Assembly: GCF_005502935.1 (NCBI RefSeq)
Contig: NZ_SCMP01000001.1
Location: 186,001 to 250,000, forward strand
DNA: 64,000 bases
Reading direction: 5' to 3'
Origin: Pseudomonas sp. 2FG
GTDB taxonomy: Bacteria > Pseudomonadota > Gammaproteobacteria > Pseudomonadales > Pseudomonadaceae
Numbering within the stretch: position 1 is the first letter of the stretch; each line of letters begins with the position of its first letter. The notes below the pieces were generated by a model that was not told where the DNA came from, made no database searches, and saw nothing but the letters and a program-made list of their open reading frames with translations. Below are positions 34,040 through 43,150 of the stretch, piece after piece. Made by a program: the position numbers and the translations under genes.

Positions 34040-35170
34040 TCAAGGCAGTCGAGCGTTGAACAGCTGGGTGACATCGCCACCCAATCGATAGGTGCTCAGC
34101 GGCTCCAAAGAGCGACGCCAGGCATTGGTCCGGGCCGAACAGCGGTACAGCACGCAGTAAGGTTCCAGCCAGGCGAAGCGGCCGTTTTCCTGCAAGTCCT
34201 CCAACTCTTGCCGGTAGCCGGTCTTGTCTGCGAACAGCTGCGGATCGTGCAGGCCTTGTTCGACCCGCTGCGCGAGCCGCTGCAAGGCGCCGTTGTTGTC
34301 GGTACGCAGATCCAGGCCATTGGCCTGGGCGAATGCCGCAATCATCATCAGCGGCCCCAGGCTGTAGTTGTGATAGGCCAGCGCACGGGTTTGCCGGGAC
34401 AGCTCCAGCGGCAGGTAACCCTCGGCATCGACCTGTGCCATGCCCTGGCGATACTGCTCGACGGACCAGTCGAACAGGTCGCGCCGATCGAGCACCACCG
34501 CGCTCGCCATGACCGCCCAGGCAGCCCAGTACTGGTGGTTGTTACGCCGCTCCATGGGCTGCATGTTCCAGTCGAGCACCACCTGGTCGGCCAGCTTGCC
34601 GAGCCAGCGCTCGATGCTCCGGGCCTCGGTTTCATGACCTTGCAGCGGTTGCGAGCGGGAGAATTTCAGGCGCAGGTAGGCAGCGGAGATACTGCCCAGG
34701 GCCCATTTGCGTACCGACTTGCCGGTGTGGTTGTACTTCTTGCTGAGCAACGCATCGTCGTCAGCCCATTCCACCAGCCACTCGAGAGCACACTCGGCAT
34801 ACTCCGGATCACCGTCCTCCAGGTACTTGCCAACCCACTTGTTGACACCGTTCTCCAGATTCCGCACATCCGCCGTCAACTTGCGGTACTTGGCCGCAGC
34901 CGTCTTGTTGAGTTTGTCCCGCGCGGAATCGGAACCTGCATATTTGCTCGGGAACAGCAGCTCGCCGGTATAGGGCTCGGGCGTGCTTGGGCAGTCGCGT
35001 GCGGCCCCCTTGGCAACCGGTGCGGCCAGGTAGAAGCCCCCGGGCGGCAGCAAAGCATGACTGGATAGCGCCCCTTGCTCATGCTCATTCGAGCAGCCCT
35101 GCCCCAGCAGCATGGCCAAGGCCAGGGCACTGGCGTAAAGAGCCTGCGAAGTTCCGCTCAAGCACTTCAT
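34040..35170 (-). CDS. algL: Alginate lyase
   Basis: A 376-residue periplasmic polymannuronate lyase of family PL5. The N-terminal domain has PPGGFYLAAPVAKGA, YTGELLFPSKYAGSDSAR and HTGKSVRKWALGS, as in AlgL. The active-site segment reads NNHQYWAAWAV (P. aeruginosa has NNHSYW, from memory), and ALAYHNYSLGPLMMIAAFA is conserved. It has a signal segment ending near LLGQGCSNE. The cysteine could be a lipoprotein cysteine, though the lipobox is not canonical. It lies between algF and algA, unlike the classical position between algX and algI. It starts nine bases after algF ends. Confidence 0.93.
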   Translation of the reverse strand: MKCLSGTSQALYASALALAMLLGQGCSNEHEQGALSSHALLPPGGFYLAAPVAKGAARDCPSTPEPYTGELLFPSKYAGSDSARDKLNKTAAAKYRKLTADVRNLENGVNKWVGKYLEDGDPEYAECALEWLVEWADDDALLSKKYNHTGKSVRKWALGSISAAYLRLKFSRSQPLQGHETEARSIERWLGKLADQVVLDWNMQPMERRNNHQYWAAWAVMASAVVLDRRDLFDWSVEQYRQGMAQVDAEGYLPLELSRQTRALAYHNYSLGPLMMIAAFAQANGLDLRTDNNGALQRLAQRVEQGLHDPQLFADKTGYRQELEDLQENGRFAWLEPYCVLYRCSARTNAWRRSLEPLSTYRLGGDVTQLFNARLP

Positions 35171-35179
35171 CGGAGTTCC

Positions 35180-35827
35180 TCAGTCAGCCGCGACAGGTCG
35201 CTTGACCCAGACCGGCGACAGCCTGTCGGCAGTACCGGTGACATACAACGAGACCAGCTCCCCGCGCTCGAGTACCAGCGGGTTGAGGTCGCTGATCTTG
35301 CGATCGCCAGCGAACAGCGCCAAACGCACCTTGACCGGGTTGATCTCGCGCTCGCCGCGGGACTTGGCAGACACCGGCTTGATCACCTCGGTCTTGCCGT
35401 CTGCGGTTTTCAGGGTCAGCGGGCTGTCGGAAAGGTTCTGCAGGCGCAGCATGGCTTTTTGCCGGTTCTTGAACACCGGCTCGTCCACCAGACTCAGTGC
35501 GCCGCCCGGCAGTTGCACCAGGGTGTAGTACTGATCGGCCTTGAGCTGCACCGGCAGGCTTTGCCCGCCGGCCGTTGCCGTATAGCTGCCAGCCGGCAGG
35601 AACTCGAAATCACTGCAGGCCTGGGGCTCGATATCGCTGAGCCGAACGCTGCCCAGACTGAGATCGAAAGCAGCGCTGCCGGCGTTATAGCCGCGAATGA
35701 AGGTCGAACCGTCCGGCGCCACCGGGCCGTACAGAGCCGCCTCGTCGGCCTGGGCCGGAGTCAGTGCCAGACTGCCCAGCAGGGCAGCCGCAGTGAGTAG
35801 GCGAGCGGTCTTGGGAAGCAAAGGCAT
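35180..35827 (-). CDS. algF: Alginate O-acetylation protein AlgF
   Basis: A 215-residue periplasmic protein with a signal peptide (about 1-27, ending TPAQADE). The mature part starts AALYGPVAPDGSTFIRGYNA and contains FEFLPAGSYTATAGGQSLPV, the AlgF pattern. It works with AlgI and AlgJ in O-acetylating mannuronate residues. The gap to algJ is 34 bases and to algL 9 bases. Confidence 0.94.
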   Translation of the reverse strand: MPLLPKTARLLTAAALLGSLALTPAQADEAALYGPVAPDGSTFIRGYNAGSAAFDLSLGSVRLSDIEPQACSDFEFLPAGSYTATAGGQSLPVQLKADQYYTLVQLPGGALSLVDEPVFKNRQKAMLRLQNLSDSPLTLKTADGKTEVIKPVSAKSRGEREINPVKVRLALFAGDRKISDLNPLVLERGELVSLYVTGTADRLSPVWVKRPVAAD

Positions 35828-35861
35828 GGGTATTCTCCTTAACAGTGATGGGGGCGGCGAA

Positions 35862-37022
35862 CTAGTCGCGGGCCAGCGGGATGAAGGGCTGGCTGACTGC
35901 CAGGCGTTCGCTGTCGATGACCGCGGACGTCAGGCGCTGCAACCAGGCCGGATCGAAGCCCGAGAGATCGTTGGGCTGCATCAGGTAGCGTTCGGGAAAC
36001 TCCCAGATGACCAGTTTCAGCGCTGCGGTTTCCGCCTCGCCGCGCTGCAACAGCTTGAGCATTGGCAACACCGGGCCATGGCCGTCCTCGGCGTAGTTGA
36101 CGAGCTCACTGTGCAGGGCCTGCTTCAGCGCGCCGGCGAAGTTCCACTTCGGGTTGGCGCTGTAGCTGGTACCCACCAGCGCCACCTCGGGCAGAGCCTC
36201 AGCGAACAGCGCATCACCCTCGAGCGCCTCGCCAACCGGCTGGGTGCGGCGCGGCACGAAGGTCTCTGCCGGCGGCTGCAAGGTCGAGAAGTACGGGTCC
36301 ATGGGCAGGAAGCTGAGCAGATCGCCCTTGTGCAGCTCGCGGCCCCGGTCCTCGGTGACGAATGCCGCGGCACCCGGCTGCCACTGCCCCCTGGCCTCGA
36401 GGTAACGTGCCAGGCTATTGGCCACGGCCTCGGCGCCGAAAGGCGTCCAGTGGGTATCGGTACGCAGGAACACGCTGCCCTGGGCCTTGGCCTGCAACAA
36501 CTCGCGAAACAGATCCGGGCCAAGCACCTTGCGCTCCTGCATGCGGCCGAAGGCCTCGCTGTACAACTGCTGCTGGGCGGCCACCGGCTGTACGTCGCCG
36601 ATATGCTCCCGATACAGCCGGGCCTTGGCCGGTAACAGCGCCAGCACCAGCGTCACGCCCCGGCGGTTGAGCTCGGCGCGTACCGCTTCGATCAGTTGCC
36701 AGTTGGTCTGCAGCACATCGCCCTGCGACGCCGGCTTGAACTCTTCATCGGTGAAAAGCCAGTCCTGCCGGCCGACCACTACCCCCGGCCGGCCCTCGCC
36801 GAACAGCACGAAATCGAGGGCGGCCCAGATATTGGTGCCGAGCTTCTTCAGCACGAACTGGTCGTCGTAGTGCTTCTCGAAGGCATGCGTCAGCTTGCCG
36901 TCGAGCACCGGCGTGTCATCCGCGCTGGAGAAGCTGAGGATGCCGCGGATCGACCACAGACTGAGCCCCAGCAACAGACCGAGAAACAGGCAAATGTAGC
37001 TGAGTTGGAGGGATCGTTTCAT
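35862..37022 (-). CDS. algJ: Alginate O-acetyltransferase AlgJ
   Basis: A 386-residue inner-membrane-anchored periplasmic SGNH-like acetyltransferase. A single N-terminal hydrophobic segment lies at about 8-27. Catalytic Asp-x-His is in RTDTHWTPFG (D189, H191), and the nucleophile serine is probably in VALVGTSYSANPK. ALLPAKARLYREH is a further family motif. It lies 12 bases after algI and is the usual partner of AlgI and AlgF. Confidence 0.95.
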   Translation of the reverse strand: MKRSLQLSYICLFLGLLLGLSLWSIRGILSFSSADDTPVLDGKLTHAFEKHYDDQFVLKKLGTNIWAALDFVLFGEGRPGVVVGRQDWLFTDEEFKPASQGDVLQTNWQLIEAVRAELNRRGVTLVLALLPAKARLYREHIGDVQPVAAQQQLYSEAFGRMQERKVLGPDLFRELLQAKAQGSVFLRTDTHWTPFGAEAVANSLARYLEARGQWQPGAAAFVTEDRGRELHKGDLLSFLPMDPYFSTLQPPAETFVPRRTQPVGEALEGDALFAEALPEVALVGTSYSANPKWNFAGALKQALHSELVNYAEDGHGPVLPMLKLLQRGEAETAALKLVIWEFPERYLMQPNDLSGFDPAWLQRLTSAVIDSERLAVSQPFIPLARD

Positions 37023-37034
37023 GGCCCAGGCCCC

Positions 37035-38570
37035 TCAGAATTGGAAATACAGGAAGGGGGAGAAACTCTGCGCGGAGAGTTTCAGGATCGAGGCGGCAAA
37101 CAGCAGCAACACCCCGACATGCAAGGCCAGCCACTGCAACCGCAGGCGCAGGGATGGCAGCGCAACCGCCGCCTGGGCAGTGCCTGGCAGCAGGTTGGCG
37201 GGGTCGATGAAATGCGCCTGGGCACCACCGCTCTGCCCGACTGCCACCTCGGCTCTGGCCTTGGCAGCAGCACTCAGCGGCTGGCTATGGAACTGGCGGA
37301 TACCGAACCAAGCCATGGCCAGATAGGCCAGCAGCAGCGTGGCGATCTGCAGACTGGTCAGCTGCGCACTGTTCAGCTCGGACAGGCGCCAGTCGGCGAA
37401 GCTGAACATAGCGGCGTACATGCGCCAGGCGACATCGAGGTTCTCGGCGCGGAAGATCACCCAACCGAGCACCACCAGCAGGAAGGTGCAGGCCCAACGC
37501 AACGGCTGGATGCGCTGCGGCGCGGCGTCCACGCCGAGGGCGCGCTCGATGGCCAGCCAGATGCCGTGCCAGGCGCCCCAGATCACGTAGGTGAAGTTGG
37601 CGCCGTGCCACAGGCCGCCGAGCAGCATGGTCAGGAACAGGTTGCGGTAGGTCTGCAAGGTGCTGCCGCGATTGCCGCCCAGGCTGATGTACAGGTAGTC
37701 GCGCAGCCAGGTGGACAGGCTGATGTGCCAACGCCGCCAGAACTCGGTGATCGACTGGCTGATATAGGGCTGCTTGAAGTTCTCCATAAAGCGGAAGCCC
37801 ATCATCAGGCCGAGGCCGATGGCCATGTCGCTGTAGCCGGAGAAGTCGAAGTACAGCTGCGCGGTGTAGGCCAGGGCGCCGAGCCAGGCATCGCCGGTGC
37901 TCGGGTCGGCCAGTGCGAAACAGTGATCGGCGATCGGTGCCAGCGAGTCGGCGATGAAGACCTTCTTGATGAAGCCCTGCATGAAGCGCGTGCAGCCCTC
38001 GGCGAACTTGTCGACCGTGTGGCTGCGGTGCTTGAACTGCTCGGCGAGGTCGCGAAAGCGCAGCACCGGGCCGGCAATCAGGTGCGGGAAGATCGCCACG
38101 AAGGCGGCGAAGTCGATCAGGTTGTGGGTCGCCGGGGTGTCGCCGCGGTACACATCGATGATGTAGCTGATCGACTCGAAGATGTAGAACGAGATGCCGA
38201 TCGGCAACAGGATATGGGTGAGCACGAACGGCTGCACGCCGAACGAGGCGATGATGGCGTTGAGGCTGTCGACGCCGAAGTTGGCGTACTTGAAGTAGCC
38301 GAGCACGCCAAGATCCACGACTACGCCGAGAACCAGCCAGCGCTGCGCGGCTGTGCTTCTCACCCCGGCGGCGCCGACACGCAGACCTATCCAGTAGTTG
38401 AACAGCGTGACTGCCGCAAACAGTGCCAGGAAGTCGATGCGCCACCAGGCATAGAAGAGGTAGCTGGCCAGCAACAGCAGCAAATTGCGATAGCGGTTTC
38501 CGCTCAGGTAATACAAGCCGAGGAAAACCGGCAGGAACAGAAACAGAAACACGTTTGACGAAAAAACCAT
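37035..38570 (-). CDS. algI: Membrane-bound O-acyltransferase AlgI
   Basis: A 511-residue MBOAT family membrane protein with about eleven spans. It starts MVFSSNVFLFLFLPVFLGLY. Core MBOAT motifs include FDFSGYSDMAIGLGLMMGF, WRRWHISLSTWLRDYLYISL, and GLWHGANFTYVIWGAWHG with the conserved catalytic His. It is thought to pass acetyl groups across the membrane to AlgJ and AlgX. The 89-base gap to algX holds a short hairpin-prone stretch and no algL remnant. Confidence 0.96.
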   Translation of the reverse strand: MVFSSNVFLFLFLPVFLGLYYLSGNRYRNLLLLLASYLFYAWWRIDFLALFAAVTLFNYWIGLRVGAAGVRSTAAQRWLVLGVVVDLGVLGYFKYANFGVDSLNAIIASFGVQPFVLTHILLPIGISFYIFESISYIIDVYRGDTPATHNLIDFAAFVAIFPHLIAGPVLRFRDLAEQFKHRSHTVDKFAEGCTRFMQGFIKKVFIADSLAPIADHCFALADPSTGDAWLGALAYTAQLYFDFSGYSDMAIGLGLMMGFRFMENFKQPYISQSITEFWRRWHISLSTWLRDYLYISLGGNRGSTLQTYRNLFLTMLLGGLWHGANFTYVIWGAWHGIWLAIERALGVDAAPQRIQPLRWACTFLLVVLGWVIFRAENLDVAWRMYAAMFSFADWRLSELNSAQLTSLQIATLLLAYLAMAWFGIRQFHSQPLSAAAKARAEVAVGQSGGAQAHFIDPANLLPGTAQAAVALPSLRLRLQWLALHVGVLLLFAASILKLSAQSFSPFLYFQF

Positions 38571-38659
38571 GCACTCAAACTCCCATTGAATGACTAACCC
38601 GGCCCCGATCCCTCAGGGGCTCATGCGCCTGCTCTAGCCAGGCGCACAGCACGAACGAA

Positions 38660-40087
38660 CTAGTCGGCCCTCGCCTGCAGCTCGCTTTTTGATGTATTCG
38701 CTCTAGGGCAGACTTTCGCTTCGACCTGCAACCCTGCCGGTATGTCTTGCGGCATCTCGATTTCCAGAGACAGCAGGGTCTGGCCAGACCATTCCGCGTC
38801 ATCACGCAAGTCAAAGACAAAGCGGCCATCCGGCTCGACCTCGCGGCCACGAGAAATGAGCAGGCTGTCCTTGGAGCCACTCATGTACCAGAGCGAGCTG
38901 CGCAGCTCCTTGATCTCGGGGTCGCTGAACTGGATATCCGCCACATAGTTTTCGCTGCGGACCGGCCTGACATCGCTATTGACCAGCACTTCGTTCTTGC
39001 CTGGATGCAGTGCCACCTTCTGACTGATGGTCGCGGCCGTATCGCGACAGCCGTCGTCGAGCATCGGCATGATCTGGCGATAGAACAGCGGCATCGAGAG
39101 GTCGTAATAGCTGGTGATTTCCCAGATCAGCACCTTCGGCGGGTTGTTCTGGAAGTCCTGGCTACCAAGGTATTGCAGCATGGCGCCGTGGAAACCGCCG
39201 CCGCTCACCGAACGGTTGTCGATATCGACATTGGCGTGCTGCTTGAGAAAGCCGCCGAAGTTGTACTGCGGCGAGCTAAAGCTGGTGCCGGCGAGCACTA
39301 TCTCCGGTGTTTCCGCATCACCGAAAAGATCGGCACTTTCGTCCTTCGGCTCGGTGATAAAACGGGGCATATATTGGCTGGCATAGCTGTAGCCACAGAT
39401 CTTGTCGAACGCGCTGTTGAGCGTGCCAATCTTTGGCATCAGCCTATCGGGGCTACTGACGAACTCCTTGGGCGGAACAGTCTTGAACAGCTCGGACTTG
39501 CGCAGCTCTTCTGCCACCAGTCTTGCGGTGAACTCGGCCCCATAGGGTGTCCAGTGGTGGTCGCGCTTGAAGAAGAACGGTTTCTCCGCGTCACCATGCT
39601 CATACAGCAGCGGGGTGAGGTCGGGCACTCGAATCCCCAGGCTGCGCATCTTCTCGACCACGGCGTGGTAGTTGCTCTTGGCCAGCTCATAATCGAAGCC
39701 CTGGCGCACAGCCGGATCGAGCATTTCAGCATTGGTCATGCCCCGCGGCGGTATGTACACCACCATCAACTCGACACCTTTCTTCTTCAGGGCATCGCGC
39801 AGCTGCTGTAGGCGTACATAGCCTTCCGCGGTAGTACCCATCTGCGTCATCAGGTCGGTCTTGGTCCGAAACAGCCAGTCTTTCTGGCCCTGCACCAGCT
39901 TGCTGAACTCACTGAGGTCGCCGCTGTAAGTACTATCGAGCATGGCTTGCGGGCAGATTTCACAGCACCGCTCGATCTGGTACTGCGGCGCTTCCGTCGC
40001 AAAGGCAAGCTGACCGAAGGCGAGCTCGAGCCCCGCCCCCAAGAGTGACCAGAGGCTTGCGGGCTTTACTACTGAACTCCATCTCAT
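38660..40087 (-). CDS. algX: Alginate biosynthesis protein AlgX (O-acetyltransferase)
   Basis: A 475-residue periplasmic protein with a signal peptide (about 1-30). The SGNH-like domain has FFKRDHHWTPYGAEF (D176 and H178) and LAGTSFSSPQYNFGG with the candidate nucleophile serine. A C-terminal carbohydrate-binding module is expected (about 345-475). AlgX O-acetylates alginate and stabilises the export scaffold. The ATG at 40087 matches the family. The long upstream reading overlaps algG and is rejected. Confidence 0.95.
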   Translation of the reverse strand: MRWSSVVKPASLWSLLGAGLELAFGQLAFATEAPQYQIERCCEICPQAMLDSTYSGDLSEFSKLVQGQKDWLFRTKTDLMTQMGTTAEGYVRLQQLRDALKKKGVELMVVYIPPRGMTNAEMLDPAVRQGFDYELAKSNYHAVVEKMRSLGIRVPDLTPLLYEHGDAEKPFFFKRDHHWTPYGAEFTARLVAEELRKSELFKTVPPKEFVSSPDRLMPKIGTLNSAFDKICGYSYASQYMPRFITEPKDESADLFGDAETPEIVLAGTSFSSPQYNFGGFLKQHANVDIDNRSVSGGGFHGAMLQYLGSQDFQNNPPKVLIWEITSYYDLSMPLFYRQIMPMLDDGCRDTAATISQKVALHPGKNEVLVNSDVRPVRSENYVADIQFSDPEIKELRSSLWYMSGSKDSLLISRGREVEPDGRFVFDLRDDAEWSGQTLLSLEIEMPQDIPAGLQVEAKVCPRANTSKSELQARAD

Positions 40088-40097
40088 CGCTTGCTCC

Positions 40098-41672
40098 TCA
40101 TTGCTCAAATTGCGCCAGCTTGTCGACCGGAAGGACCAGCACGGCCTTCTTCTGTCGAACCAGCAGGTCGATGATCTGGTTCTTGCCATCCGCCAGAGCG
40201 CCGAACATGCCGATACCTGTGGGTTGGATGGGCATCAGCATCTCGACTTGATAAAGCTTCACGCTCTGCGGTGAGACCACCGAGATCGCCCCCGACTCAT
40301 TGCCAATCAGCCGCCCGCCGACCAGGGTCAGCGACATGTTCATGTCGAAGGGGTCGAGCTGCAGATCGCGGTCGGTACCCTTGAGGTCCTTGACATGGCC
40401 ATAGATGCCCAGCAGGCCATTGGCCGCGGCGAGGTTTTCGTACAGCCCGACATTCATGCTGTTGCGCACGCGAATGCCATGGCGGCCGTTGTTGAAAGCC
40501 CTGTTTCCCCACAGCAGGTTGTTACCGCTCTCGTAGAGGGTGATGCCATCGGACTGGTTGCGGTAAACCTCGTTGTGGGCGATCAGGTTATTCACACTGC
40601 TGCGGTCAACCACTATCCCTGAAAGGTGGTTCTCGTAAGAGCGGTTGTTGAAGATCCAGCTGTCGTTGACCTCGCGGGAAACAATGATCCCGTGCTTCTG
40701 CACCGTGCCGTAGGCGGTGTTCTCGGCAATGATCAGGCGGCGCGAGCGATCATGCGGATCGATGCCGTAGACCAGGTTGTTGCGATAGGTGTTGCCCCTG
40801 AGCACGACGTCATAGGCTTCGTAGCAGTAGAAGCCGTACCACATGTCATCGAATGTGGAGTTGAGTAGCCAGCCCATGGGATGGCCGCGCTGCATGATCG
40901 GGTGCATCGCCGGACTGTACTGCGAGATGGACACGCCGTAGGACTTGCTGGCGGTGTAGCCGAGGCTGGATACCACAGTGTTGACTATATAGGTCTCGGT
41001 ACCGCCCCAAGAGTTGAGGAAGGGCCGGAACTTGCCCTTCTTCTTGAACCAGTCCTGCTGATTGTCTGCCTCGCGCCAAGCCGTCAGACGGGTGTCGGTG
41101 ATAAACAGCTTGCCGTCGTTGATCAGGAAGGCTCCGCGCTCGCTGGAGAGGCGAAAATCCTTGGTTTCCTTGCCTATATGCAGGGTCGCCCCTTGGCTGA
41201 CCACGATCGGCAAACGCGCCAGATACACCCCGGGCTCGGTTTCGCGGAAATACTTCGGCGGCAGACTGCGCGCCAGATCGGCCGGGGTGACGTAACCGCC
41301 CTCGATGAAGATCACCTGCGGCATTTCCCCCTGCCGCTTCACCCACTCGCGCAGCCGCTCGTCCCCGCCGGTGAATTCCACCAGCGGGTTCTGCTCGAGC
41401 ATGCGCCGAAGCACGATGTTGCCCGCCGGTTTAGCCACGATCTTGGCGTAGACCGCCTCCGCGCTGTAAGGCGAAAGATCCGGCAGTGTCGGCGCGGGCA
41501 GCAATAGCGAATCTGCCGGGATACTGCTCACCCGATAGGCCGGTTGCTTGGCTGGTGCAAACACAGCCGCAGCAGCAGTCTCACCCGCCTGCCCGGCCGT
41601 GGCCCAGAACAGCCCGGCTACCAGCGCCAGGCCGGCTCCACTCCTGTGCCAGAACGCTCTGTGTAAATCCAT
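40098..41672 (-). CDS. algG: Mannuronan C5-epimerase AlgG
   Basis: A 524-residue periplasmic right-handed beta-helix enzyme converting polymannuronate residues to guluronate. It has a signal peptide (about 1-30, ending TAGQAGE). The catalytic DPHDR motif lies at 305-309. Beta-helix repeats follow, such as NRSYENHLSGIVVDRSSVNN and NEVYRNQSDGITLYESGNN. The length is slightly below the P. aeruginosa protein. I chose the ATG at 41672 five codons after another ATG, because the signal peptide looks better. It is ten bases from algX. Confidence 0.95.
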   Translation of the reverse strand: MDLHRAFWHRSGAGLALVAGLFWATAGQAGETAAAAVFAPAKQPAYRVSSIPADSLLLPAPTLPDLSPYSAEAVYAKIVAKPAGNIVLRRMLEQNPLVEFTGGDERLREWVKRQGEMPQVIFIEGGYVTPADLARSLPPKYFRETEPGVYLARLPIVVSQGATLHIGKETKDFRLSSERGAFLINDGKLFITDTRLTAWREADNQQDWFKKKGKFRPFLNSWGGTETYIVNTVVSSLGYTASKSYGVSISQYSPAMHPIMQRGHPMGWLLNSTFDDMWYGFYCYEAYDVVLRGNTYRNNLVYGIDPHDRSRRLIIAENTAYGTVQKHGIIVSREVNDSWIFNNRSYENHLSGIVVDRSSVNNLIAHNEVYRNQSDGITLYESGNNLLWGNRAFNNGRHGIRVRNSMNVGLYENLAAANGLLGIYGHVKDLKGTDRDLQLDPFDMNMSLTLVGGRLIGNESGAISVVSPQSVKLYQVEMLMPIQPTGIGMFGALADGKNQIIDLLVRQKKAVLVLPVDKLAQFEQ

Positions 41673-41716
41673 TCCGTCTACCTCCATGGTCTGCTCGGTA
41701 CGCTGTTCACGCCCGC

Positions 41717-43150
41717 TCAGTAACGCCAGACAAAATCAATGACGGCGCGATGCATGCGCGAATCGGTGCCGCTGACGAAGGCGCCGCCGGGCAAGAACAC
41801 CCCGCCCCGCAAGCGCACCAGTGCCGCAGAAGCATCCAACCAACCGAGTTCGGCCGGCATCTGCCCTTCATTGAAATAACGGGTCAGCACCAGGTCGTAC
41901 TCCTGCCCCAGGTCCTTGTCGCCCGGCTCAAGCGCGGCCTGCAGGCCACTGGCGCTGTCTTGCTGGTCATCCACACGCCAGAAACGCTGGTAGATCAGGC
42001 TGGCGTCGTAGTCCTTGTCCAGGTTCCAGCCGGCAAACAGGCTGGCCGCCTGCAGGTTGTTCAACTCGCCGCGGTAAGCCTCACCGAAGCGGTAAATGCC
42101 CGAGTTGGTGCCGGTGAAATTGGCGCGGTTACTCTGCAGATCGGTCTGCACGAACTGCTCGGAGTCGTCACCATCGACACCACCGCTAGCTCGCGTATAG
42201 GTAGTGCCAAGGCGCCAGCTCTCGTCGATGTTCCAGCGCAGGCCGAGGTCGACCGCCCAGGCATCGACGTCCTGGTGTTCCTCCGCGCCGGCTTGCCGTA
42301 CTCCAGACACCGTACGAGGACGCTGAGTGTCGCCCTCACCCGTCAGCCAGGTGGCGCTGGCCCAGTAGTTGACTGGCAGCGTGCTGCGCTCGTTGTAGAA
42401 ATCCCCATTGAGCTCCGCGCCAACCCAGGTCAGCTTGCCGGTCTCGGTCTTGCTCAGCTCATCTACTGGGCTGCCAGGCGCCGGCAGATCGCCACTATCA
42501 TCGCTGTGGTGCAGCTTCAGGCCAGCCCAGTGTCCGGGCCGCCATTGCCTGGAGATGTCGGCGAGCAGGTGCAGCCGGTCCTCATCCTGGGGAGCCAGCT
42601 CATTCAGATCGGTGCGGTAGTCGCTGAAGCGTTCGGCGATACCGATGTGGGCATCCAGCAACGTGGTCTCGAAGCTCCAGCGCAGGGCTTCGATATTGCT
42701 GTCCCACCACAGGCCATCGGCGCTGCGGACCTTTTGCCGGCCGAGCCGGAGCGACTCGCCCGGATAGGCGGTCAGACCGCCGTAATCGACCCAGAACTCG
42801 TGCAGGGCGAGGAAGTGATCATCCCGCTCGCGGGCATCATTCGGATCGAAGGTATCCGTCTCGCTGGTGTCCGACTCGATGACATCGGTGGCGACAAAGG
42901 CCTCACCCAACAGGTAGCCGGCCCAATCGCCCTGTTGTTGGTAGATCCACGGCCGCAGGCTCAAGCCGGCGCCATTGAAGTCCCCGCCATCGCGAGTCCC
43001 CAGGTCCTGATCATCCGTCGACTGGGCGGTAATCTTGAGGTTGGCGCCGTACGACAAGCCAGGTTGCGGCTGCGCCGCCAGAACGGCGGGGCTAGCCAGC
43101 AGGCCGGCGCTGCACAGCAGCATTGCCACTGAAGATTTACTCGAGGTCAT
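41717..43150 (-). CDS. algE: Alginate outer membrane porin AlgE
   Basis: A 477-residue outer membrane beta-barrel. The signal peptide ends around PAVLAAQPQP (about residue 26). Repeated amphipathic beta strands rich in Tyr/Trp and Asp follow, with WVDYGGLTAYPGESLRLGRQ and KVRSADGLWWDSNIEALRW typical of AlgE. The C-terminal residue is aromatic (RAVIDFVWRY), as expected for barrel assembly. It secretes the polymer across the outer membrane with AlgK. The start overlaps the algK stop by four bases. Confidence 0.95.
   Translation of the reverse strand: MTSSKSSVAMLLCSAGLLASPAVLAAQPQPGLSYGANLKITAQSTDDQDLGTRDGGDFNGAGLSLRPWIYQQQGDWAGYLLGEAFVATDVIESDTSETDTFDPNDARERDDHFLALHEFWVDYGGLTAYPGESLRLGRQKVRSADGLWWDSNIEALRWSFETTLLDAHIGIAERFSDYRTDLNELAPQDEDRLHLLADISRQWRPGHWAGLKLHHSDDSGDLPAPGSPVDELSKTETGKLTWVGAELNGDFYNERSTLPVNYWASATWLTGEGDTQRPRTVSGVRQAGAEEHQDVDAWAVDLGLRWNIDESWRLGTTYTRASGGVDGDDSEQFVQTDLQSNRANFTGTNSGIYRFGEAYRGELNNLQAASLFAGWNLDKDYDASLIYQRFWRVDDQQDSASGLQAALEPGDKDLGQEYDLVLTRYFNEGQMPAELGWLDASAALVRLRGGVFLPGGAFVSGTDSRMHRAVIDFVWRY

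Noticed and set aside
36696..38558. 620-codon open frame antisense to algJ/algI
   Set aside because: Antisense to two intact alginate genes and rich in Gln/Glu/His from the codon shadow of membrane proteins.
37285..38574. 429-codon same-strand frame across algI
   Set aside because: It overlaps algI in another frame and is extremely Arg/His/Pro-rich, as expected of a frame shadow.
38571..38659. algX-algI gap as a site of a leftover algL fragment
   Set aside because: The 89 bases show no similarity to algL codons in any frame that I could see.
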